Positions 16,748 through 26,024 are shown, counted from the first letter of the stretch. The stretch: 64,000 bases of DNA from Vibrio sp. Hep-1b-8 (GCF_006124995.1 NZ_QEWN01000112.1:1-64000); one strand, 5' to 3'. Program-made: numbers and translations. The notes: generated from the letters alone by a model not told the origin.

Positions 16748-17845
16748 ATGAAGAAAAAACTCCTTGCCCTCGCTCTTGGTAGCGTCATTTGCTTAGCTTC
16801 TGCCCCACACACTTTTGCTGCTAATGATAGAGCAATTGTCTCTGACAGTGACTACGCCCAACTTATCACTAAACGCCAAGTTGTAGACCAACTACTCAAT
16901 GACGCAGTACAGGCGTTTAAATCCCCAGCCCGTATTTCTCATGCTGGGTTCACCGCCAAAATGCCAAGCAATATGGAAACCGTCACCGACCGTTTACTAG
17001 AAGCTTACCAACTGGAACCGTACCGTACTGATTTGCTTATCTCGGCAGCGAATGCGCAGATCTACAACAAGAATGTAGATAAAGCGATTGAGCTATTTGA
17101 ACAAGCGCTATCCGTTGCGCCACAAGACGTCGACCTGCACGCTTACCTTGCGGTTTGGCAGCGCTTTAACAACAATCAAGCTGAGTCAGAGAAGCACATG
17201 GAGACACTCGCTAAGTTAAATGCAGGCAAAGCATCAGACATAAAGCGAATCTTTGAAACCGTTGATCGCGTGTTAGCTACCCCGCTTAAAAAACAAGCCA
17301 ACAAAGGTCAACTAGGTGATCATGGTGCTATTGTCACTTTAGGTTATGCATTGAACCCAGATGGCTCTATGCATCAGATACTTATCGAGCGCCTAGAAAC
17401 GACATTACAAATGGCGAAGGACAACCCAGACGCCTTAATTGTATTGACCGGTGGCGTGCCTAAAAATCATAAGACCGAAGGTAAGCTAATGGCTGACTGG
17501 TTAATTGAAAAAGGCATCAAGAAAGAACGAATTATTGAAGAAAATTACGCGACCAGCACGGTGGGTAATGCGCTCTTTAGTAGCTATGCACTAGCGCGCC
17601 ACAATATTCAACATGCGACTATTATTAGCTCCGCAAGTCACGTTCGCCGTGGTCAAACTCTATTTGAGATTGCTAGTTGGCAGACTGGTCCACAAGACAT
17701 TACTTTTGATACGGTCAGTTACCCAGACAAGCCACTTAAAGAGCTTGAACAAGCCAGTAACAGTGAACTCCTTGGAATCTATCGCGACGCTTTAAGAACA
17801 TATGGTATGTGGAGTTATCGTTCATACCCACTTGAATCACGTTAA
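16748..17845 (+). CDS. Periplasmic YdcF/SanA-like (DUF218) protein with TPR-like region
   Basis: A 365-residue protein with a clear signal peptide (MKKKLLALALGSVICLASA, cleavage near TFA-AN). Residues about 75-145 look like tetratricopeptide helices (KAIELFEQALSVAPQDVDLH). The DUF218 domain follows, with LGYALNPDG, VLTGG, ENYATSTVGNALFS and SSASHVRRG. DUF218 proteins are linked to envelope biogenesis, but their reaction is unknown. It is monocistronic with its own terminator. Confidence 0.8.
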   Translation: MKKKLLALALGSVICLASAPHTFAANDRAIVSDSDYAQLITKRQVVDQLLNDAVQAFKSPARISHAGFTAKMPSNMETVTDRLLEAYQLEPYRTDLLISAANAQIYNKNVDKAIELFEQALSVAPQDVDLHAYLAVWQRFNNNQAESEKHMETLAKLNAGKASDIKRIFETVDRVLATPLKKQANKGQLGDHGAIVTLGYALNPDGSMHQILIERLETTLQMAKDNPDALIVLTGGVPKNHKTEGKLMADWLIEKGIKKERIIEENYATSTVGNALFSSYALARHNIQHATIISSASHVRRGQTLFEIASWQTGPQDITFDTVSYPDKPLKELEQASNSELLGIYRDALRTYGMWSYRSYPLESR

Positions 17846-17864
17846 GCCGCACGGACGCTAAAAG

Positions 17865-17896
17865 AAAAAACCAGCCTCTTTCGGCTGGTTTTTTAA
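17865..17896 (+). terminator. Terminator of the YdcF-like gene
   Basis: AAAACCAGCC / GGCTGGTTTT stem with a six-base loop and T-run. Confidence 0.85.
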
Positions 17897-18049
17897 TGCC
17901 CATACGCTTAACGCCACCCCTTTGATAATGAACTGAGTGAGAAACTCTGCCGCCTGGGGGGAATCTTTTCAATACGCCAATCTTGGTAACCCAGTTCACT
18001 CTGAGTTGATTTACTTGAATTGAACACGCGACAGAGGACTTGGTGGCTG

Positions 18050-18994
18050 CTACTTGCCATTGAACTGTGCTCGATACTGTTGTGGTGACACTCCAACAAG
18101 ACGACGAAAGTGATGGCGTAAGGTCGTCGCATTTTCAAATCCAGACATGTTCGCGAGTCGCTCGATTGAATGTGCTTCTCCCTCCAACAGTCCTTTTGCT
18201 CGCTCGATACGTTGTTGAGTTAGCCACTCTTTAGGCGATAGGTTGAAGCTGGCGCGAAACTTACGGTCAAAAGTGCGTCGTGACATATTGGCTTTGTCAG
18301 CTAGGGTGTCAACCGTGATGCTTTTATCAAGCTGACTATTGGCCCAGTCGATTGCGGCTGAAAACTGATTGGGTACTTCTAACATAGGGGTTTCGACGAA
18401 CTGTGCTTGTCCACCTAAACGGTGAGCCGAGATCACCAGTCGCTTTGCCACTTGATTGGCAATGTTATAGCCGTAGTCGCTACGAATTACAGCGAGGCCA
18501 AGGTCGAGTGCTGCCGCACTTCCCGCAGAACATCCAATGTTGTCGTCAAAGACGTAAAGCACATCTGGCTGATAGTGAACAAGAGGGAATTGCTGGCGAA
18601 ACTTCTGCTCGTACATCCAATGTGTGGTTGCTGTTTTTCCATCAAGCAAACCTAATCGTGCTAGTAAAAATGAGCCAGAACATAGTGTGAGTACTTGCTT
18701 ACCTTCTTGTATGAACAAGGTGATTTGTCGTTTGATTCTATCAGGAATCGGGTAATCCCAAGTGGGCCATCCAGGAATGATCAGCGTGTCGTAAGATTGC
18801 AGAGATTCAACGTATTGAGCGCGAAACAGCAAGTTTCCAGTGGTCTGAATGTCGCTGTCTTGCAAATTGACAACGTCAGTTTGGTACCAGTTTTCGAACT
18901 CAGGTCTTGGTAGAGCAAACAATTCTATCGCACACGACATTTCGAACAGAGTGACATGTGTATGGGCGAGGATCGCGACTTTTTTCATCTTCAT
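18050..18994 (-). CDS. ftrA: GlxA/FtrA-type transcriptional regulator (DJ-1/PfpI plus AraC)
   Basis: A 314-residue regulator. The N-terminal DJ-1/PfpI-like domain (about 3-165) has the nucleophile-elbow cysteine in VLTLCSGSFLLA, and the C-terminal AraC HTH pair is at about 210-312 (LADKANMSRRTFDRKFRASF, and GFENATTLRHHFRRLVGVSP). It is divergent from a rhodanese-domain gene, a pairing I recall for FtrA in other gammaproteobacteria. Its ligand is unknown. The start may be Met1 or Met3. Confidence 0.85.
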   Translation of the reverse strand: MKMKKVAILAHTHVTLFEMSCAIELFALPRPEFENWYQTDVVNLQDSDIQTTGNLLFRAQYVESLQSYDTLIIPGWPTWDYPIPDRIKRQITLFIQEGKQVLTLCSGSFLLARLGLLDGKTATTHWMYEQKFRQQFPLVHYQPDVLYVFDDNIGCSAGSAAALDLGLAVIRSDYGYNIANQVAKRLVISAHRLGGQAQFVETPMLEVPNQFSAAIDWANSQLDKSITVDTLADKANMSRRTFDRKFRASFNLSPKEWLTQQRIERAKGLLEGEAHSIERLANMSGFENATTLRHHFRRLVGVSPQQYRAQFNGK

Positions 18995-19111
18995 TCCTTG
19001 AGATAACCAGCTTGGCTGAAAATTAACGATAACTGTCTTTTACGCCAATGTCACCTGCTACGATTTGACGGCAAGATAGTATTGTCATCAATCACACAAG
19101 GAGTACGTAAT

Positions 19112-19522
19112 ATGTCGAGTGCAGTATCAAGAGTGGCGGCAGCGAACAGCCAAGAGGCGTTGGCTCATTTTGAGCAACGACTAAAGTTTGAAACAGATTG
19201 TTGGGATGTGCACCACGCGTTGACCAATGGATTACAGGATTTTGTCTTAGTCGATGTCAGAGCGGAAGTGCTGTTTGAACAAGGACATGTGGATGGGGCG
19301 ATCAACATTCCGCATCCAAGGCTCAATGAGAAGCGCTTGGCTGAGTTTCCATCAGAGACGTTGTTTGTGGTCTATTGTGCAGGACCACACTGCAATGGGA
19401 CGGAAAAAGCAGCGATACGATTGGCTAAGTTAGGACGGCCGGTCAAGAAAATGATTGGTGGTGTTACGGGTTGGCTAGATGAAGGGTTTGAACTTGTTCC
19501 CTGTTTGGTTGAACAGCAGTAA
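19112..19522 (+). CDS. Rhodanese-domain protein
   Basis: A 136-residue single-domain sulphurtransferase. FVLVDVRAEVLFEQGHVDGA and IPHPRL give the fold; the persulphide-carrying cysteine is Cys89 in VYCAGPHCNG, and IGGVTGWLDEGF closes the domain. The start ATG 19112 follows AAGGAG; the upstream extension to 19082 lacks a ribosome site. Likely controlled by the adjacent FtrA-type regulator. Sulphur donor and acceptor not identifiable. Confidence 0.88.
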   Translation: MSSAVSRVAAANSQEALAHFEQRLKFETDCWDVHHALTNGLQDFVLVDVRAEVLFEQGHVDGAINIPHPRLNEKRLAEFPSETLFVVYCAGPHCNGTEKAAIRLAKLGRPVKKMIGGVTGWLDEGFELVPCLVEQQ

Positions 19523-19628
19523 ACATGCAGCCAATGCATAGTGGAATTGACCAAATGTCATTTGAGTCATTGCGCGTCGATCCTTACACTTCGCGCTCTT
19601 TGTTAAACCCACGCTGAGAATTTGAATC

Positions 19629-19808
19629 ATGTTTTCTCAATCACTTTTCGCTCAGCTTGTGAGAATGAGCTTGTTGCTAATACTGTCCCTGATTGTTGTT
19701 CACCACTCTCCAACTTTGTTGGATCTGTTGGCACAACAAGCCGTTGATAGTGGTTGCCACCAGACGTTAGGCGATCAAGCCAGCCATTCTCATGATCATC
19801 ATCACTAA
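19629..19808 (+). CDS. Small His-rich membrane protein, hypothetical
   Basis: A 59-residue frame with one hydrophobic helix (SLLLILSLIVV, about residues 14-26) and a C-terminal tail ending ASHSHDHHH, preceded by a single Cys in SGCHQTL. This suggests a membrane-anchored metal-binding peptide. It ends 9 bp before the MFS gene and may be cotranscribed with it. The ribosome site is weak (GAGAA). I do not recognise a family. The hydrophobic/His-rich design argues that it is real. Confidence 0.5.
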   Translation: MFSQSLFAQLVRMSLLLILSLIVVHHSPTLLDLLAQQAVDSGCHQTLGDQASHSHDHHH

Positions 19809-19817
19809 GGTACTGCG

Positions 19818-21026
19818 ATGAGTATTTTTCGATTTCCCGTTATGGTTTGGCTAGGTATTGCCATTCTGATTATCTGTCTTGGGATTAGACAATCTTTCGG
19901 TATCTTTATGATGCCAATTTCTGAACATTTTCAGACAGGACGCGAATTTTTTAGTTTTGCTATTGCGTTGCAAAACCTATTATTTGGCGTGTTTCAACCG
20001 GTTGTTGGCATGGCATCAGATCGATATGGTGCTAAGCGCATCATTATCCTTGGTGCCATCGCCTATGGCTTAGGTTTATACCTGACCTCTATCGCTATGG
20101 AGCCTAGCTTGCTTTACCTTTCTCTTGGGGTATTGGTGGGCTTAGGTTTAAGCGCAACCAGTTATGTGATTGTTTTGGGGGCTGTCGCTAAAGTCGTGCC
20201 TGCTGAACATGCCGCTAAAGCGTTTGGCCTGACTACGGCGGCGGGTTCATTTGGTATGTTTGCCATGATTCCAGGAGCACAAGTTTTGCTAACGGATTTT
20301 GGTTGGCAAACCGCGCTTCAAGCTTTCGCGCTTTTGTGTAGCACTATGATCGCGTTTGCACTGTTTATGAAAAACAGTACGCCGAAGCAAGCTACGTCCG
20401 TCGGCAGTGTTGAAGAGAATCAGACGCTGAAACAAGCATTGCAAGAGGCGTTTTCTCACAAGGGGTATTGGTTGATCCACCTTGGCTTCTTTGTTTGTGG
20501 TTTTCACGTTATGTTTATCGCCACTCACCTGCCAAGCTATCTTGCTGACAAGCAATTACCGGCTTCCGCAGCCGCAATGGCTTTGGCGTATGTGGGTATA
20601 TTTAACATCTTTGGCTCCTATTTTTGGGGAGTAATGGGTGACCGATTTAATAAGCGTCATGTAATGGCTGCGCTGTACATCATGCGTACCTTGGTGATCG
20701 GAGCTTTTGTAACCTTGCCTGTTACTGAACATACTGCCGTTATATTTGGTGGGGCAATTGGCTTTTGTTGGTTGGGAACCGTGCCTTTGACGTCGGGGCT
20801 AGTGCGCCAGATCTTTGGAGCCAAACATCTCTCCACCCTGTACGGCTTGGTATTTTTTACTCACCAAGTAGGGAGTTTTTTGGGGGCTTGGGCTGGTGGC
20901 CGTATTTACGATTACTACGGCTCCTATGAGCCAATCTGGTGGTCGACTGTGGTATTGGCTTTTGCTGCTGCGCTGATTCATCTGCCAATTAATGATAAGC
21001 CAGTACAACGTTATGCCGTTGCGTAA
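19818..21026 (+). CDS. MFS transporter (monocarboxylate/oxalate-formate type)
   Basis: A 402-residue carrier with about twelve helices. The first-helix motif LGIRQSFGIFMMPISEHFQTGREFFSF and loop motif GMASDRYGAKRII are typical of the OFA/monocarboxylate branch. It follows the His-rich peptide by 9 bp and precedes a TSUP gene by 78 bp on the same strand. The substrate cannot be inferred. Confidence 0.8.
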   Translation: MSIFRFPVMVWLGIAILIICLGIRQSFGIFMMPISEHFQTGREFFSFAIALQNLLFGVFQPVVGMASDRYGAKRIIILGAIAYGLGLYLTSIAMEPSLLYLSLGVLVGLGLSATSYVIVLGAVAKVVPAEHAAKAFGLTTAAGSFGMFAMIPGAQVLLTDFGWQTALQAFALLCSTMIAFALFMKNSTPKQATSVGSVEENQTLKQALQEAFSHKGYWLIHLGFFVCGFHVMFIATHLPSYLADKQLPASAAAMALAYVGIFNIFGSYFWGVMGDRFNKRHVMAALYIMRTLVIGAFVTLPVTEHTAVIFGGAIGFCWLGTVPLTSGLVRQIFGAKHLSTLYGLVFFTHQVGSFLGAWAGGRIYDYYGSYEPIWWSTVVLAFAAALIHLPINDKPVQRYAVA

Positions 21027-21104
21027 TAAATGAAAATAGTGAGTCCGTTTTAATCAAACTTCGATTATGATGGACTCATTCTAATTCTCATCTTTGTTAT
21101 TTAT

Positions 21105-21833
21105 ATGTTCGCTGAATGGGTCTCGTCAGAGGCATTGATTGCTGCTTTTCTTATCTTTTTGGGGTCGTTTGTTCAAACGGCGATAGGATTTGGTTTAGCG
21201 ATTGTTGCTGCGCCACTGTTGATTTTAGTTTCACCTGATTATGTCCCCGCGCCTATCTGTTTGGTGGCTCTGTTTATTTCAATACTCAATGCACTTAAAC
21301 ATCGTGCGAGTGTCGAGATTGGTGGTCTAAAAATGGCGTTGATAGGGCGAGTTCCGGGGTCTATTGCTGGTGGCGTATTGTTAGTCATGGTGTCCACTGA
21401 TGTGATGACACTCTGGCTCGGGTTATTGGTGTTGTTCGCGGTGGTGGTGAGCCTGCTCCCATTCCGTATCGAGCCGACGCCAATGCGAATGGGCGTCGCT
21501 GGCTTTTTCTCCGGTTTTTTTGGCACGAGTTCAGCGATAGGCGGCCCTCCAATGGCATTATTGCTGCAACATCAGGAAGCGAATCAACTACGAGGCAATC
21601 TTTCTGCGTTTTTTGTCTTTAGTTCGTTTATTTCATTGCTTATGCAAATGCCGGCAGGGTTTTTGACACTCCATCACCTCTGGATCAGCGTGCCACTCAT
21701 CCCAGCGGCTTGGATCGGTTACATGCTCGCTCAGTTGACGACTCACTCATTGCCAAAAGAGAAAATCCGTTTTGGTGCGCTATTGTTGTGTAGTATCAGC
21801 GGCGCAACCGCAGTCTGGCAGGGTTTGTCTTAA
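21105..21833 (+). CDS. TSUP (TauE/SafE) family permease
   Basis: A 242-residue inner-membrane protein with seven or eight helices. The two family motifs are present: FVQTAIGFGLAIVAAPLL near 22 and FFGTSSAIGGPPMALLLQH near 140. Relatives move sulphite, sulphoacetate or other sulphur/organic anions. It lies 78 bp downstream of an MFS gene on the same strand. Substrate unassigned. Confidence 0.85.
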   Translation: MFAEWVSSEALIAAFLIFLGSFVQTAIGFGLAIVAAPLLILVSPDYVPAPICLVALFISILNALKHRASVEIGGLKMALIGRVPGSIAGGVLLVMVSTDVMTLWLGLLVLFAVVVSLLPFRIEPTPMRMGVAGFFSGFFGTSSAIGGPPMALLLQHQEANQLRGNLSAFFVFSSFISLLMQMPAGFLTLHHLWISVPLIPAAWIGYMLAQLTTHSLPKEKIRFGALLLCSISGATAVWQGLS

Positions 21834-21975
21834 ACTGTTCATGTTAGGTTAAGGAACGATCCTGATACTGGTCGCTAGTAAGGAAGGCACGTTCAAGCTC
21901 ATTTTATACACCCTTCCTAGTACTGAAGTACGATGATTGCTCAGTGGCTAAGGTTTTTCACAAAGGAGAGAGTCA

Positions 21976-22404
21976 GTGTTAAGAACACTTGGAAACATAA
22001 TTTGGTTCCTGTGCGGTGGTATCGTCATGGGTTTAATGTGGTGGTTTTTTGGATTGCTGGCGTTTATCAGTATTATTGGCATCCCTTGGGGACGAGCGTG
22101 TTTCGTTATGGGCAACTTCTCTTTCTTCCCGTTTGGGCAAGAAGCTATCGCTCGTGATGAGCTGACTAATGAGACAGATATAGGTACCAGCCCGTTGGGA
22201 CTGGTGGGTAATATCATCTGGTTTGTTTTCGCCGGTATTTGGTTGGCGATAGGACATATCATGTCCGCAGTGGCCTGTTTTATTACCATCATTGGTATTC
22301 CTTTCGCGCTCCAACACTTAAAGTTGGCGTACATTTCTCTCGCGCCAATTGGTAAAACAGTGGTGCCGAAAGAGCAGGCTGCGTTAGCAAGATACTCTAA
22401 GTAG
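21976..22404 (+). CDS. yccF: YccF-domain inner-membrane protein
   Basis: A 142-residue protein with two YccF repeats, each containing GNIIWF (residues 6 and 75) and an IIGIPWG / IIGIPFA stretch, with four membrane helices. Function of the family is unknown. It starts at GTG 21976 with a strong AAAGGAGAG ribosome site five bases upstream, and ends at a terminator. Confidence 0.88.
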   Translation: MLRTLGNIIWFLCGGIVMGLMWWFFGLLAFISIIGIPWGRACFVMGNFSFFPFGQEAIARDELTNETDIGTSPLGLVGNIIWFVFAGIWLAIGHIMSAVACFITIIGIPFALQHLKLAYISLAPIGKTVVPKEQAALARYSK

Positions 22405-22432
22405 CAATTAGCCTGTTGATGGCGTCATTGAA

Positions 22433-22461
22433 GAAAAGATCCCTAATGGGATCTTTTCTGT
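22433..22461 (+). terminator. Terminator of yccF
   Basis: AAAAGATCCC / GGGATCTTTT stem, loop TAAT, then T-rich sequence. Confidence 0.8.
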
Positions 22462-22654
22462 TTTTGGCGATTATTAGGCGAAAAGTCGAACCAGAAACCG
22501 CTCAAACTTTATTCATTTAGTGCGGGGGATGAGCTAAGCAAATGATTGCTTAGGTTTTTTATGGTCAAATCTGAGCAGTGGATACTATCTGTTGCTGCCC
22601 AAGCATGAAGAGAGTACACGCATCAGGTTGATTGGCTGGTACAGTGAGCGACGA

Positions 22655-23521
22655 TTAATACGCCTTGATACCAAAAGGTTTTAGTTTAGCTGGCAGCACT
22701 TCGTCCAGCTTGTCTATCTCATCAGGGAACACCTCTATTAGTGCAAAATGATGCTCCTCATAGATGGCTCTAATTTTATGCTGCTGTTTTTCTGGAGTTG
22801 TCGCGTTGTCGTCACCCCAATATTGAAGATAGACTTTTCCGGTTGGCAGATAAAAATCACTCAGTACATCTTGTTCAATCGGTAGCTGACGGTCATAGGC
22901 ATGGACGACACCATTCATGTAAAGCCAATTATCGATGATCAGTTCTGCTTTAGAGCGCACATAGTGCCCGTCTAGCGTGCGATGCTTAGCTTCGAACTTT
23001 TGCCTGAAACTCGACAACGACTTGTCCGTAGCGTGCGCTTGGGCATCTTGCCCTGAGAACTCAATAACTGACTGCCTCAAACGTTTGTTGCGAACAATCG
23101 AGTCATGCCAAACGACAAAGTGTTGTTCACGCTCTTTGTCTTCGCGCTGATAACCGCCTACAGTGAGACCAGACGCAGTGACATGCCAGCCATTGTCGCC
23201 TTTGGTGACCCAACCCAATTCCTGTAGTAACTGATTGACCTTTTTCGCGCTGAGAGAAAAGCGTTGACCAATTTGGGTGGCGCTCATGGTTTTACCGCTG
23301 GTGGCGGTGGAATCGATAAGGAGGTTTTCTGGCCAAACAATAAACTGGCCAAATTTAGTATGATCGATGTACTCACCACCAAATTTAATCCCAAGCTCTG
23401 TCAGAACCCAGCCATCATTTGAGCGATTGATATACCCTGCAACTTTAAGGTCGCTAAACAGCTTCTTAGCATCCATTTCACGTTGTTTTGCCAAGGCGGT
23501 GGTAGAGATTTTGTCTGACAT
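22655..23521 (-). CDS. Two HTH-like repeats plus PD-(D/E)XK-like domain, hypothetical
   Basis: A 288-residue protein. Two similar N-terminal repeats (about 1-60 and 75-125) look like winged-helix units: LFSDLKVAGYINRSNDGWVLTELG and VNQLLQELGWVTKGDNGWHVTASG. The C-terminal region resembles a nuclease fold: SKAELIIDNWLYMNG, YDRQLP, SDFYLP and VYLQYWG, followed by a helix and HHFALIEVFPDEI. In the fold the position occupied by Gln in YLQYW is usually Glu, so catalysis is uncertain. Some Vibrio homologues carry the misleading name glycerol kinase. Monocistronic; role unknown, possibly DNA-related. Confidence 0.6.
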   Translation of the reverse strand: MSDKISTTALAKQREMDAKKLFSDLKVAGYINRSNDGWVLTELGIKFGGEYIDHTKFGQFIVWPENLLIDSTATSGKTMSATQIGQRFSLSAKKVNQLLQELGWVTKGDNGWHVTASGLTVGGYQREDKEREQHFVVWHDSIVRNKRLRQSVIEFSGQDAQAHATDKSLSSFRQKFEAKHRTLDGHYVRSKAELIIDNWLYMNGVVHAYDRQLPIEQDVLSDFYLPTGKVYLQYWGDDNATTPEKQQHKIRAIYEEHHFALIEVFPDEIDKLDEVLPAKLKPFGIKAY

Positions 23522-23663
23522 TCTATTCTCCTTATCATTGATGCTATTGTTAAATCAAAGCCCCGTTTAATCAAGAAGATATAGGAAAATAATAGACTTG
23601 CTGTCGACAATGTAGTGCGCTAAAAAGTGTCGGTTAGAGCCTGATGGGAGTTGCACAGAGCCA

Positions 23664-23681
23664 AGGAGGAGAGTCCCTCCT
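23664..23681 (-). terminator. Hairpin behind nagA
   Basis: AGGAGG / CCTCCT stem with a six-base loop, without a good T-run. It lies just past the nagA stop on the minus strand. Confidence 0.35.
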
Positions 23682-23687
23682 GACTCA

Positions 23688-24824
23688 CTATTGATAGAGT
23701 ATCCCGTCAACCATTACGGCCTGGCTTTGGTAGTCGTCATCCAGTATGGTTGCGGCCGCACGGAAATGGGGCTGGAGCATTCCAAGATCGTCGCAATGAA
23801 GCGCTTGAGCTGGGTAGGTTGCGGCCATTTTTAACGCTTCTTCTTCGTCAATTCCCCAACGGATGACATTCGCCACTGATTGATCCATGCCAATATGAGC
23901 GCCTGCCAGACTACCGTTACTATTAACCAGTTTGTTGTCGACCACTTTGATGGTTTCACCGTCGAGAACAAACTGATTGGTTTTGCTACCCACTGTCGCC
24001 ATTGCATCCGTAACGATCAGCAGTTTCCCTTGTGGCTTCGCCTTGTGAGCAAGCATTACGTTTTGAGGATGAACATGGATCCCATCAGTAATGATCGAGC
24101 ACCAGCTATGATCTGAGTAGAGTGCTGTACCAACCACGCCCGGCTCGCGACCTTCTAAGGGAGACATTGCATTAAATAGATGGGTAAAACCATCGATAAG
24201 CAAGCGTTTTTCATCTGGTAGTTGAGCCGCTTTGGCGTTGCTGTGACCACATGACAGAATAACCTGATGCTCTTTCATCCACAGTAGTGCGGAGCGGTCG
24301 ATATTTTCTATCGCGGCGGTGACCAGAACCTTGCCTTGTTTAGGCCATTGGAATGATTCGAGTTGCTCTACCGTTGGTGAGTAAAACAAGTTGGCATCGT
24401 GCGCCCCTTTCTTCTCTTCATTTAACCACGGCCCCTCTAAATGAACACCCAGTACACCAGCAACCGACTCTTCCATCGCCTGCTGCATGGCGTTGAGGGC
24501 ATGTTGAATATTTTCAGGTGTCGAGCTAATGAGTGTTGGCAGTAAATAGGCAGTACCATGTTTTCTATGGGCTTGACATATGGTTGCCATCCCGAGTGTT
24601 GTGATGTCATTGTTGAACATCACATCGCCACCACCATTAACTTGTATATCGATAAATCCAGGGGCGATTAAACCCGTCGGAAAATGTTGATGCTCTATTT
24701 CATTAGGCAATTCACCAACAGGGAGTATCGAGGCTATCTGGTTTTCCTCCCAGACTAAGGCGCAATTATAGTGGTAGTGGTTTCCATCGAAAATTCGTGG
24801 TGCAGATATCGCTTTAAGCGTCAT
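23688..24824 (-). CDS. nagA: N-acetylglucosamine-6-phosphate deacetylase
   Basis: Removes acetate from GlcNAc-6-phosphate to give glucosamine-6-phosphate in amino-sugar and chitin catabolism; cytoplasmic metal enzyme. The 378 residues show APGFIDIQVNGGGDVMFN, the metal Glu in GVHLEGPW, His in CGHSNAKAAQ and FTHLFNAM, and the catalytic Asp in IVTDAM. In this copy nagA stands without nagB or nagE beside it, so it may be a second, solitary NagA. The next gene upstream on the same strand is a BenE-like carrier 108 bp away. Confidence 0.92.
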   Translation of the reverse strand: MTLKAISAPRIFDGNHYHYNCALVWEENQIASILPVGELPNEIEHQHFPTGLIAPGFIDIQVNGGGDVMFNNDITTLGMATICQAHRKHGTAYLLPTLISSTPENIQHALNAMQQAMEESVAGVLGVHLEGPWLNEEKKGAHDANLFYSPTVEQLESFQWPKQGKVLVTAAIENIDRSALLWMKEHQVILSCGHSNAKAAQLPDEKRLLIDGFTHLFNAMSPLEGREPGVVGTALYSDHSWCSIITDGIHVHPQNVMLAHKAKPQGKLLIVTDAMATVGSKTNQFVLDGETIKVVDNKLVNSNGSLAGAHIGMDQSVANVIRWGIDEEEALKMAATYPAQALHCDDLGMLQPHFRAAATILDDDYQSQAVMVDGILYQ

Positions 24825-24932
24825 GATTTACTCTCCAAACATGCTTTTAAGTTACAGCATAGTAGCGCAATGGCTTGTGCGCTTTGTTGAAATTAATCAT
24901 TTAGTTAATGGTTCATTATGATGCTCAGAGCG

Positions 24933-25940
24933 TCAGTCAGACTTTCGCTTCCGCATAATAAACACATATAACCCACCGACTAACAGCCCCCAAAGTGTCG
25001 AGCTAATACCAAGTAGACTCATTCCTGAAAGAGTAACCAAGAAGGTTAATAGGGCTGGTTCACGTAGATCGTCACTCTGAAACGCAGTTTGCAAACACAT
25101 CAGTAATGTACCGAGTAGGGCGAAGCCCGCCAGCATATGTGTAATCTGTAAAGGCAGTGAGACGAATAGTGCGACAACGGAGGAGGCGAGTATCCCAGCG
25201 ACCAAATAGAAACCTCCAGCCCACAACACTGTTTTATAGCGCACATTTTTATCTCTATCGACGTCTTCAGTCATACAGAGTGCGGCTGAAATAGCCGCGA
25301 GATTGAGACTGAGTCCACCAAATGGAGCCGATAGGAGATTGGTTATCCCAGTACCGAGCAGTATGGGTTTGACCGGCGCTTGATACTGATAACTTCTCAT
25401 CATGGCGATACCCGGCAAATTTTGTGAGAGCATGGTGACTATGTACAAAGGTATTGAAATGTTCAGCACGGTCGATAGGTCGAATTGTGGCGTGACCCAG
25501 TTTGGCTTCGCTAGTTTCAAGACCGATGTACTCAAGGCTGCTTGGTCTGACTGAAACGCGAAGAATAGACCAATGAGCAGTAAGATAAGCATGGTGTACT
25601 TAGGCACAAAACGTTTGCTGACAAGATAAGCCGAAAACATTACTCCAAAGATGATAGGCATGGTCATGACAGGCTCAAATGCTTTCACACAGAAAGGCAG
25701 TAAGATTGCCGCTAACATTGCGGTTGCGAGTGGAGAAGGAATACGTTGCAGTGCTTTGGAAAGGGGCGAAATTAAACCAGTTACAAATATCAGTAGTCCG
25801 GTTACAGCAAAGGCCGCGACTAGTGCTGGTAACGAATATTGCGACGCGGAACTGACCAATATCGCCGCTCCAGGTGTCGACCAAGCCATTAAGATTGGCA
25901 TTTTGTAATACCAAGAGTAACCGATGGATGTTACTCCCAT
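24933..25940 (-). CDS. benE: BenE/YdcO-family carrier, N-terminally short
   Basis: A 335-residue member of the benzoate:H+ symporter family. YYKMPILMAWSTPGAAILVSS, PSPLATAMLAAILLPF and SQNLPGIAMMRSYQYQAPV are the family's conserved segments. Compared with E. coli YdcO as I remember it, this protein begins at the motif that normally sits about residue 48, so the first helix and part of the second are missing. Only 97 bp separate it from the divergent regulator gene, leaving no room for the lost part in any frame. GAGAGTGG lies upstream of the ATG, so it may still be made, but transport is doubtful. The pairing with a cupin-type XRE regulator matches ydcO-sutR of E. coli. Confidence 0.75.
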   Translation of the reverse strand: MGVTSIGYSWYYKMPILMAWSTPGAAILVSSASQYSLPALVAAFAVTGLLIFVTGLISPLSKALQRIPSPLATAMLAAILLPFCVKAFEPVMTMPIIFGVMFSAYLVSKRFVPKYTMLILLLIGLFFAFQSDQAALSTSVLKLAKPNWVTPQFDLSTVLNISIPLYIVTMLSQNLPGIAMMRSYQYQAPVKPILLGTGITNLLSAPFGGLSLNLAAISAALCMTEDVDRDKNVRYKTVLWAGGFYLVAGILASSVVALFVSLPLQITHMLAGFALLGTLLMCLQTAFQSDDLREPALLTFLVTLSGMSLLGISSTLWGLLVGGLYVFIMRKRKSD

Positions 25941-25971
25941 TGTGATTCCACTCTCTATGGTAAGCTATGCC

Positions 25972-26024
25972 GTGCGTCATAACGCACAGTTGCCAAGATA
26001 GCATTGTGCGCTATAGCGCACAAT
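25972..26024. promoter_or_regulatory. Two operators between benE and the XRE-cupin regulator
   Basis: Two sites share the same design: GTGCGT-CATA-ACGCAC at 25972-25987 and GTGCGC-TATA-GCGCAC at 26006-26021. The second extends to a perfect 22-bp palindrome (26003-26024). Their centres are 34 bp apart, and each lies 25-40 bp upstream of one of the divergent starts. They are most simply sites for the adjacent regulator. Confidence 0.7.

Noticed and set aside
17736..18138. Minus-strand frames between the YdcF-like gene and ftrA
   Set aside because: They straddle a terminator and the 3' end of ftrA in the wrong frame and have no ribosome site or family features.
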